NCBI GenBank assembly: GCA_963812675.1
Contig: CAWEWR010000024.1
Coordinates: forward strand, 248,001 to 312,000
DNA: 64,000 nt
Source of the DNA: AP-15 sp963812675
Lineage (GTDB): Bacteria; Pseudomonadota; Alphaproteobacteria; ATCC43930; CGMCC-115725
Reading direction: 5' to 3'
In this document: positions 58,222 through 64,000 of the stretch, piece by piece
Layout of the letters: each line of letters begins with the position of its first letter
Numbering within the stretch: position 1 is the first letter of the stretch
Notes under the pieces: generated by a model
Seen by the model: the letters and a program-made list of their open reading frames with translations, nothing else
Databases searched by the model: none
What the model was told of the DNA's origin: nothing
Translations under genes and position numbers: made by a program

Positions 58222-59694
58222 ATGAGCGCGCATATGACCCCTGAACAGGTCCGTTCGAAAATCGAGCATCCGATCGTCGACGGCGACGGGCATTGGGTCG
58301 AATACGACCCGGTGTTCAGCGACAAGATGCGCAAGGTGGGCGGCGATCTGGCCGCGGACGGCTTCCTGAAGGCGATGGGAACGACGCGCGAGCTGCTCTC
58401 GATGACAGTCGCCGAGCGGCGCGAGAAACGCTTGGGTCAGCAGGCGTTCTGGGCGCGCCAGGCGGAAAATACGCTCGACCGCGCCACCGCGATGATGCCG
58501 AGATTGCTCTATGACCGCCTCGACGAATTGGGCCTCGACTTTGTCGTCGTCTATCCGACCGCCGGGCTGCGCTTGCCGCGCATCCAGGACGACGCGACGC
58601 GGCGCGCCGTGATCCGCGCCTACAACATCGTCTCGGCCGATTACTTCAGCGGCCTCGGCGACCGCCTGACCCCGGCGGCGATCATCCCGATGCACACCCC
58701 GGACGAGGCAATCGCCGAGCTCGAATTCGCTACCAAGCAACTGGGCTCGAAGGTCGGCATGTTCGGCAGCAACATGGCCCGCAAGGTGCCGGCCGCCGCG
58801 GCGAACGACCCCGACACCGCGCGCTTTGCGGTGTGGTACGACGTCCTCGGCCTCGACAGCGACTACGATTACGACCCGGTCTGGGCGAAATGCGTCGAGC
58901 TCGGCATTGCGCCGACCTTCCACAGCGCCAGCAGCAACCAGGGTCTCAGGCTGTCGCCGACCAATTTCACCTACAACCACATCGGCCATTTCGCGGCCGC
59001 CGGCCATGCGACCGCCAAGGCGATCTTTTTGGGCGGCGTCACGCGGCGCTTCCCGGAATTGCGTTTTGCGTTCCTCGAAGGCGGCGTCGGCTGGGCTTCT
59101 CAGCTGTTCGGGGATCTGATCGAGCATTGGGAACGGCGCAGCGCCAAGGCGTTGGAGCGCATGCACCCCGACAAGCTCGACCGCGCCCAACTGATGAGCC
59201 TCGTCGAGAAATACGGCTACAGCGACATCGCCGCGGCGTTGCGCGAGCGCGGCGGACTGCCCGACCCCGAACAGGCGTATCTCACCGGCAATCTCGAGAA
59301 CATCGACGATTTCACGGCCTGCCGGATCACCCGCAAGGAAGACTGGGTCGATCTCTACGCCAAGCCCTATTATTTCGGCTGCGAGGCGGACGACCGGATG
59401 AACGCGACCGCGTTCGGCCGCAACAACCCGTTCGGGTCAAAGCTCAACGCGATCTTCAGCTCGGACATCGGGCATTTCGACGTGATCGACATGCGCCATC
59501 CGCTGCCCGAGGCCTACGAGCTGGTCGAGGACGGCCACATCACCGCCGACAATTTCCGCGACTTCACATTCGCCAATGCGGTCAAGCTGTGGGGCACACA
59601 GAACCCGCATTTCTTCGAGGGCACCCGCGTCGCCAAAGAAGCAGCCACCGTGCTCGCCGCAGCCCAAACCCCGACCCTCGCCGCCGCCGAGTAA
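58222..59694 (+). CDS. Amidohydrolase (PF04909 type)
   Basis: A 490-residue metal-dependent hydrolase or decarboxylase: IEHPIVDGDGHWVEYDPVFS (first metal-binding His), the TIM-barrel strands FVVVYPTAGLRLPRIQ, LTPAAIIPMHTPDEAIAEL, and FAFLEGGVGWASQLFGDLIE with the later SSDIGHFDVIDM carrying the Asp/His expected in ACMSD-like enzymes. Relatives act on aromatic or carboxylic acids. It begins 123 bp after nikR and 63 bp before the next gene. Confidence 0.85.
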   Translation: MSAHMTPEQVRSKIEHPIVDGDGHWVEYDPVFSDKMRKVGGDLAADGFLKAMGTTRELLSMTVAERREKRLGQQAFWARQAENTLDRATAMMPRLLYDRLDELGLDFVVVYPTAGLRLPRIQDDATRRAVIRAYNIVSADYFSGLGDRLTPAAIIPMHTPDEAIAELEFATKQLGSKVGMFGSNMARKVPAAAANDPDTARFAVWYDVLGLDSDYDYDPVWAKCVELGIAPTFHSASSNQGLRLSPTNFTYNHIGHFAAAGHATAKAIFLGGVTRRFPELRFAFLEGGVGWASQLFGDLIEHWERRSAKALERMHPDKLDRAQLMSLVEKYGYSDIAAALRERGGLPDPEQAYLTGNLENIDDFTACRITRKEDWVDLYAKPYYFGCEADDRMNATAFGRNNPFGSKLNAIFSSDIGHFDVIDMRHPLPEAYELVEDGHITADNFRDFTFANAVKLWGTQNPHFFEGTRVAKEAATVLAAAQTPTLAAAE

Positions 59695-59757
59695 CTGTCG
59701 CGGTAGGAACGCCTCTGCTCCAGGCCGTGTTTTCGCCGTTGTTCGCGGGAGCACACA

Positions 59758-60321
59758 ATGTTGACGATTGCCGAGGCGCAGCGGCGGACCGAGTTCTTTC
59801 TGACCGGCCAGATGCTGGAGGCGTTGCGCACGGTCGAATATGAATCGCCGAGCTTTGACACCGAGCCGGTCGATGTCGAGTTCGCGGACGTGGCGCGCTC
59901 GCGGGTGGAGATCCGTCACGTGCGGGGCGCCTCGGACGCCACCCAAATCGTCAATGCCTTTGGCGACGAGCTCCTGATGCAATTGCAGCTCAATGTGGAC
60001 CGGCTGGTCGTCGTCTATCGCGTGCCGGCGCTGGACGCGCTGGACGCCAGCACGTTGGCAGTGCGGCTCGAGCGCTGGCGCATCGGCGCCGAGCATGCCG
60101 GCTGGGAATTCGGTTGACGCGACCCGGCGATTGCCGGCGATCCCGCCCGGCGTTATGTCGAGACCTATTGCTACGCGTTTGCCGGCCCCGATTTTCTCGA
60201 AAACGAGCCGCAGCAGCTCTATTGGCGCATCGACATCGTGCAGATGACCCGCTACTACATGATCGAGGCCGCCCGCAGCGGCATTCGCCTGTCGCCGCGG
60301 CGCGCCGGCTTCCCAGTGTAG
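59758..60321 (+). pseudogene. Conserved-looking ORF interrupted by an in-frame TGA
   Basis: ATG 59758 opens MLTIAEAQRRTEFFLTGQML and reaches a TGA at 60115-60117 after 119 residues (EHAGWEFG). The same frame then continues open for 67 more codons: DPAIAGDPARRYVETYCYAF, DFLENEPQQLYWRIDIVQMT and on to a stop at 60319. Codon use and composition stay coding-like, with no start in the second half. One nonsense change (for example CGA to TGA) would explain it. I do not recognise the family. TGA decoding is conceivable but unsupported. Confidence 0.55.
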
Positions 60322-60345
60322 GCAGATTTCTACCAAATTGGCGCT

Positions 60346-60373
60346 GTCATTGCGAGGCGCGCCTTGCAATGAC
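60346..60373. terminator. GTCATTGC hairpin between convergent genes
   Basis: GTCATTGC...GCAATGAC arms enclose a short GC-rich loop in the 69-bp space between two convergent genes. Position suits a bidirectional terminator, but no T run follows on either strand; the same arms also occur in scattered alphaproteobacterial repeats. Confidence 0.4.
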
Positions 60374-60390
60374 GGTAGGAATTCTAGAAA

Positions 60391-61329
60391 TCACCTACCG
60401 AGCTGTGCACGAAACCCGGTCACGGTCTCAAGCTGCCGGTCCGGATCGCCGACCAGACGGACGATCAGGTGAGTGGCCCCAGCAGCGGTGAATCCGCGCA
60501 GGAATTCGACCGCACCCTCGCGGGACCCGGCATAGCACGCCTGCCTCCGGCGCAGCACTGCGGCCGGTTGCCCGTAATACCTTTCGAGAAAGGCGTCGAT
60601 CCGTTGCCCGGCGCGGCCGGCATCCTCGTCGATCGCCAAGGTCACGTAAATCGCGGCGACGAACCCGCCGGCGTCGCGCCCCGCTTCGCGAAGGATCTGC
60701 TGCACCTCGACCCATTGCTGCTTCCAGCGGGCGAGGTCGGCCTCGTTGGCGAACCAGCCGTCGAAATGCCGCGCCGCCCGTTCGAGGGCGGGGCGGACAG
60801 ACCCCGCCATCCAGATCGGCGGACCGCCGGCACGGTATGGGGTCGGCCCCAGCACGCCCCTTTGCACCGGCCAGCGGCCTTGCCAGTCGACCGGCTTTCC
60901 GGCCCACAAGGCGCGCGCCAGCCGCAGGCCTTCCATCATGCGCCCGACACGGCCTTCGAACGGTACGCCCGCCGCCGCGAATTCCGCGCGGATGTTGGGC
61001 ACATCGCTGGCTATCCCCGCCCCGAGGACGAGCCGTCCCTCGCTGATTTGATCGAGTGTGGCGAGCTGATGCGCCAGCACAACCGGATTGCGCAGCGCCG
61101 GCAGAAAGACCGCGGTACCGAGCGCCACCTTTCGCGTACGTGCCGCCACCGCGGCCAGCAGAGTGAGCGGGTCATGACGCGGCCGAGCCAGCAGCGAATC
61201 GCCGACCCACACCGAGTCAAAGCCCAATCCCTCGGCGCGAGCCGCCAGCTCCAGCAAAGGCCCGGTCCCCGGCCGGCCTTCCATGACCCGCTCCCGGGTC
61301 GGCAGCAGATACCCGATCTGTGGCGGCAT
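60391..61329 (-). CDS. LLM-class F420/FMN-dependent oxidoreductase
   Basis: A 312-residue luciferase-like protein: IGYLLPTRERVMEGRPGTGP, AEGLGFDSVWVGDSLLARPR, VALGTAVFLPALRNPVVLAH and VLGAGIASDVPNIRAEFAAA at the usual barrel positions. Members use F420 or FMN to oxidise diverse substrates. It is 17 bp before the Usg-family gene on the same strand, and convergent with the TGA-interrupted gene. Confidence 0.88.
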   Translation of the reverse strand: MPPQIGYLLPTRERVMEGRPGTGPLLELAARAEGLGFDSVWVGDSLLARPRHDPLTLLAAVAARTRKVALGTAVFLPALRNPVVLAHQLATLDQISEGRLVLGAGIASDVPNIRAEFAAAGVPFEGRVGRMMEGLRLARALWAGKPVDWQGRWPVQRGVLGPTPYRAGGPPIWMAGSVRPALERAARHFDGWFANEADLARWKQQWVEVQQILREAGRDAGGFVAAIYVTLAIDEDAGRAGQRIDAFLERYYGQPAAVLRRRQACYAGSREGAVEFLRGFTAAGATHLIVRLVGDPDRQLETVTGFRAQLGR

Positions 61330-61346
61330 CGTCCGCGAGCCTGCGG

Positions 61347-61610
61347 CTAATGCAGGCGCAGCGATGCGCTGATGTGGCGGAACCGGCCGCGGCCGGCAGC
61401 CCGCGCCTGCCCGACTTTTACCGAATGGAGCTTGCCCTCGATGTTGCGGCTCCAGAATTCCAGGAAGCGCCGGAGCTCGGGAAAGTCCGGGGCGAGGTCG
61501 AGCTTCTGCCAGATAAAGCTCTGCAGCAGATCGGGGTGGTCCGGCATCCGGTAGATGATCTCCGCCGTGGTCAGCCGATACTCACCAAGGCGGGGAATGG
61601 CGTCGGTCAT
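61347..61610 (-). CDS. Usg-family protein
   Basis: An 87-residue protein with YRLTTAEIIYRMPDHPDLLQ, FIWQKLDLAPDFPELRRFLE and FWSRNIEGKLHSVKVGQA, the full Usg (PF06233) signature. Usg proteins are short, found almost only in alphaproteobacteria, and have no firmly assigned role; the family name comes from a neighbour gene of a pseudouridine synthase. Supports the alphaproteobacterial assignment of the window. Confidence 0.85.
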   Translation of the reverse strand: MTDAIPRLGEYRLTTAEIIYRMPDHPDLLQSFIWQKLDLAPDFPELRRFLEFWSRNIEGKLHSVKVGQARAAGRGRFRHISASLRLH

Positions 61611-61854
61611 TCGGGTCTCCTCTCGGCTCGTTCCCGCTTACCGTGAGCATGCTCCGCCGGTTTCGCCGCAGCAACAGAAAACTCGGCTGAAACAGGATGT
61701 TAGCAGCTAGCAGGGAGGAGTGCTGCCAATCCTGGGAACGAGCATCCCTTGAAGCCTTGGCGCGAGGGGTTAATTAAATCACTACCGGAAACATTCATGC
61801 TGGCGGTTTGTTTACCGGAAGCCGGTGTCTGCCAGTCCTAAGGTCTCCACAGCG

Positions 61855-62973
61855 ATGAAGCGGGTTTTGTCAGCGCTCGTTGTCTCCGGCGGAATCGCCC
61901 TGACGACGGGCATCGTATCCCCTGTGCTCGCCGGAGCGCCAATACCCTTGGCCGATGGCGCGCCGGTCCAAACCCTGGCGCCGGTGGTCAGCCGGATCAC
62001 CCCGGGCGTCGTCGGCATCTCGGTGCGCGGTCGAGTGCGGGAAGACAACCCGCTACTGCAGGATCCGATGTTCCGCCGCTTCTTCAACCTGCAACAGCAG
62101 CCGGTCGAGCGCGAGACACAGGCAACCGGCTCGGGCGTCATTGTCGACGCTGCGCAGGGCTACGTGATGACCAATGCGCATGTCGTCGAGAATGCGAGCA
62201 GCATCGAAGTGACGACCAAGGACAACCGGCGGCTGACCGCGAAATTGATCGGCCGCGACCCCGACACAGACATCTCCGTATTGCAGATCCCAGCGAGTGG
62301 TCTGACGGCTGTGCCGATCGGCGATTCCGACCGCCTGCAGGTCGGCGATTTCGTGCTGGCGATCGGCAATCCCTTCGGTCTCGGCCAGACCGTGACCTCG
62401 GGCATCATCAGCGCGCTCGGGCGCAGCGGTCTGGGGATCGAAGGCTACGAGGATTTCATCCAAACCGACGCGTCGATCAATCCCGGCAATTCCGGCGGCC
62501 CATTGGTCGATCTGCAGGGCCGCGTTGTCGGCATCAATACGGCGATCCTAGCGCCCGGCGGCGGCAATATCGGCATCGGTTTTGCCGTCCCGATCAACAT
62601 GGCTCGCCAGGTCATGGATCAGCTGGTCAATTACGGTGAGGTCAAGCGCGGCCGCATCGGGGTGGCGATCCAGGATCTGACGCCCGACCTCGCCCAGGCG
62701 CTCGGCACCAGGCACACCCAAGGGGCGGTAATCGCTCGCGTCTTACCGGGTTCGTCCGCCGAGCGAGCCGGGTTGCGAACCAACGATCTCGTCGTGGCGA
62801 TCAACGGCGCGCCGATGCGCAGCGGCACCGAGCTGCGCAACCGCGTTGGTCTGTCACGGATCGGCGACGAGGTCGAGCTCACCGTCGAACGCGGCGGCGC
62901 AGAACGCAGTGTGACGGTCCGAGTCGAAAAGGCCACGACCACTGCGCAGCGTGTGCGCACAAGACAGCGCTGA
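61855..62973 (+). CDS. HtrA/DegP-type periplasmic serine protease, one PDZ domain
   Basis: A 372-residue protease with a signal peptide (SALVVSGGIALTTGIVSPVL), a trypsin-like domain with catalytic His 109 (MTNAHVV), Asp 139 (DPDTDISVLQI) and Ser 213 in NPGNSGGPLVD, and one PDZ domain at about 262-350 (GRIGVAIQDLTPDLAQALGT, LVVAINGAPM). One PDZ makes it DegS/DegQ-short-like. ATG 61855 is preferred over GTG 61825. Just upstream of a CbpA chaperone, both are protein-quality functions. Confidence 0.92.
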   Translation: MKRVLSALVVSGGIALTTGIVSPVLAGAPIPLADGAPVQTLAPVVSRITPGVVGISVRGRVREDNPLLQDPMFRRFFNLQQQPVERETQATGSGVIVDAAQGYVMTNAHVVENASSIEVTTKDNRRLTAKLIGRDPDTDISVLQIPASGLTAVPIGDSDRLQVGDFVLAIGNPFGLGQTVTSGIISALGRSGLGIEGYEDFIQTDASINPGNSGGPLVDLQGRVVGINTAILAPGGGNIGIGFAVPINMARQVMDQLVNYGEVKRGRIGVAIQDLTPDLAQALGTRHTQGAVIARVLPGSSAERAGLRTNDLVVAINGAPMRSGTELRNRVGLSRIGDEVELTVERGGAERSVTVRVEKATTTAQRVRTRQR

Positions 62974-62979
62974 TCGCGC

Positions 62980-63900
62980 ATGGCGCAAACACCTTACGAG
63001 GTGCTCGGCGTCAAGCCGGACGCCAGTGCGGATGATATACGCAAAGTTTACCGCAAGCTCGCCAAGCAGTTTCACCCGGATCTGAACCCCGGGAAACCCG
63101 AAGCGGAGGCACGCTTCAAGACGATCTCCGCCGCCTACGATCTGCTCTCCGATCCCGATAAGCGGGCGCGGTACGACAGAGGTGAAATCGACGAAACCGG
63201 CGCCGAGCGGCCGCCGCGGGGCTATTATAGAGGCCATGCGGAAGGCGCTCAGGGGTGGCGATACCAGCCCGAAGGCGAGATGGATTTGAGCGATCTGGAG
63301 GATCTGTTCGCTGCGTACGGGTCCGCGGGCCGCGGGCGACGCGGCGAGGCGGGAGCGGGCTTCAGGGCGCGCGGCGCCGACCGGCATTTCACCTTGACCG
63401 TCGATTTTGTCACGGCGACGACCGGCGGCAAGCAGCGGCTATCGCTCGCCCCCGAGGAATGGCTCGATGTAACGATACCGGCCGGTGTCGAAGACGGTCA
63501 GGTGCTGCGGCTCAGAGGCAAGGGCGGCCCGGGCTTTGGCGGCGGCACGGCTGGTGATGCCCTCATCGAAGTCCACGTCGCACCTCATCCGCTGTTCCGC
63601 CGGGACGGCGACAATGTTCTGCTCGAATTGCCGGTGAGCCTTGCCGAGGCGGTGCTCGGAGCCAGGGTGTCGGTGCCGACGGTGACGGGTCCGGTAACGA
63701 TGACGATACCGAAGGGATCGGATACCGGCAGGCAATTACGGCTGCGCGGCAAAGGCATCCAAAAGAAGAGCCCGGGCGACGAAATCGTGACGCTAAAGGT
63801 GTTCATCGGGCAGAGCTCTGATCCCGAGCTCGTGGCATTTCTCGAAAAATGGGCGCCGCAACACCGTTTCGATCCGAGGCAGGGAATGCCCACCGCATGA
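62980..63900 (+). CDS. CbpA-type DnaJ co-chaperone
   Basis: A 306-residue J-protein: J domain (2-68) with HPD at 32-34, a Gly-rich linker (GSAGRGRRGEAGAGFRARGA) and DnaJ C-terminal beta domains from about 130 (LTVDFVTATTGGKQRLSLAP, LRLRGKGGPGFGGGTAGDAL). There is no zinc finger, which places it with CbpA and not DnaJ. It is 6 bp downstream of the protease stop. The next gene overlaps it as ATGA and is CbpM-like. Confidence 0.92.
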   Translation: MAQTPYEVLGVKPDASADDIRKVYRKLAKQFHPDLNPGKPEAEARFKTISAAYDLLSDPDKRARYDRGEIDETGAERPPRGYYRGHAEGAQGWRYQPEGEMDLSDLEDLFAAYGSAGRGRRGEAGAGFRARGADRHFTLTVDFVTATTGGKQRLSLAPEEWLDVTIPAGVEDGQVLRLRGKGGPGFGGGTAGDALIEVHVAPHPLFRRDGDNVLLELPVSLAEAVLGARVSVPTVTGPVTMTIPKGSDTGRQLRLRGKGIQKKSPGDEIVTLKVFIGQSSDPELVAFLEKWAPQHRFDPRQGMPTA

Positions 63901-64000
63901 TCGCGCTTGACGAGTTGCTGCGCCAAATGAAGGGGCTCGACCGCCGCGACCTGGTGCGGTGGGTCGAAAATCGCTGGGTATTGCCCGAGCGGCGGGACCA
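63897..64000 (+). CDS. CbpM-like chaperone modulator, 5' end
   Basis: Begins at ATG 63897, overlapping the CbpA stop (ATGA). The 34 codons present read MIALDELLRQMKGLDRRDLV then RWVENRWVLPERRD, the start of the MerR-like HTH of CbpM/YccD proteins (WVxxxWVxPE). CbpM binds the CbpA J domain and inhibits it, and the two are normally adjacent. The window ends inside the gene. Confidence 0.75.
   Translation, partial: MIALDELLRQMKGLDRRDLVRWVENRWVLPERRD

Noticed and set aside
60115..60117. TGA as a selenocysteine codon
   Set aside because: No convincing hairpin follows within the usual distance, no redox motif surrounds it, and no Sec machinery is visible; a nonsense mutation is simpler.
1..64000. 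tRNA, rRNA, riboswitch
   Set aside because: I looked for cloverleaf arms with TTCGA-type T loops and for known riboswitch cores in the gaps and saw no convincing candidate; a covariance-model scan would be decisive.

Overview
The window is chromosomal DNA of a GC-rich (roughly 60-65 %) alphaproteobacterium, most likely a soil or environmental Rhodospirillales/Hyphomicrobiales relative. I base this on the rdgB-hemW pair, the LpoA-like/rsmI/yraN/BON block leading to gshB, the split pntAA-pntAB-pntB transhydrogenase, a Usg-family protein, and many CoA-transferase, luciferase-like monooxygenase and amidohydrolase genes. I cannot fix genus or species from sequence alone.

Layout. 0-7.6 kb is housekeeping: rdgB end, hemW, a brnTA toxin-antitoxin pair, an LpoA-like lipoprotein, rsmI (apparent 1-nt frameshift), yraN, a dual-BON lipoprotein, a SirB1-type protein and gshB. 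7.6-18.3 kb is mixed: a secreted propeller-like protein, a stranded LuxR HTH fragment, an RpiR regulator, two tandem COG4705-type membrane proteins with four internal repeats each, an ABC-2 exporter, a MITE-like element, hydrolases, a DUF433/DUF5615 toxin-antitoxin-like pair and a CaiB-type CoA-transferase. 18.3-25.9 kb is a minus-strand run: PQQ dehydrogenase, formylglycine-generating enzyme, two membrane proteins, sulfatase, methyltransferase, outer-membrane barrel. 26-32.3 kb is an envelope/regulator region (half-ABC transporter, OmpA-type lipoprotein operon, two AraC paralogues) littered with scrambled remnants and a repeated upstream motif. 32.3-38 kb holds an HIBADH-family enzyme, an ECF sigma/anti-sigma pair and pntAA-AB-B. 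38-46 kb contains a degenerate yafQ-type toxin beside an intact antitoxin, two partial copies of the pntB 3' end, an FMO/acyl-CoA dehydrogenase-fold enzyme, a tannase-family esterase, an orphan ScfR domain, two small secreted proteins and a hydroxyacid dehydrogenase.

The most striking structure is at 46.3-52.4 kb. A maleate isomerase/Asp-Glu racemase-like gene is cut in two by about 6.07 kb of lower-GC DNA. The two halves rejoin in frame, and a 6-bp direct repeat (ATTGAA) lies at both junctions. The insert carries an esterase fragment, a frameshifted polytopic membrane protein, a complete IS1595-type element with its own 8-bp target duplication, and a secreted DUF4038-type glycosidase.

52.5-64 kb returns to core-like content: LLM oxidoreductases, ThuA and GST-type genes, a TonB-dependent receptor (frameshifted) divergent from a NikR repressor with a perfect GTATGA-N16-TCATAC operator between them, an amidohydrolase, a gene with an in-frame TGA, Usg, an HtrA protease, and a CbpA/CbpM chaperone pair that runs off the end.

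Several otherwise intact genes carry single-base indels (rsmI, the 28.4-29.0 kb gene, the TonB receptor, the racemase, the 46.6-48.2 kb membrane gene). Some may be real pseudogenes and some may be draft-assembly errors; sequence alone cannot separate these.
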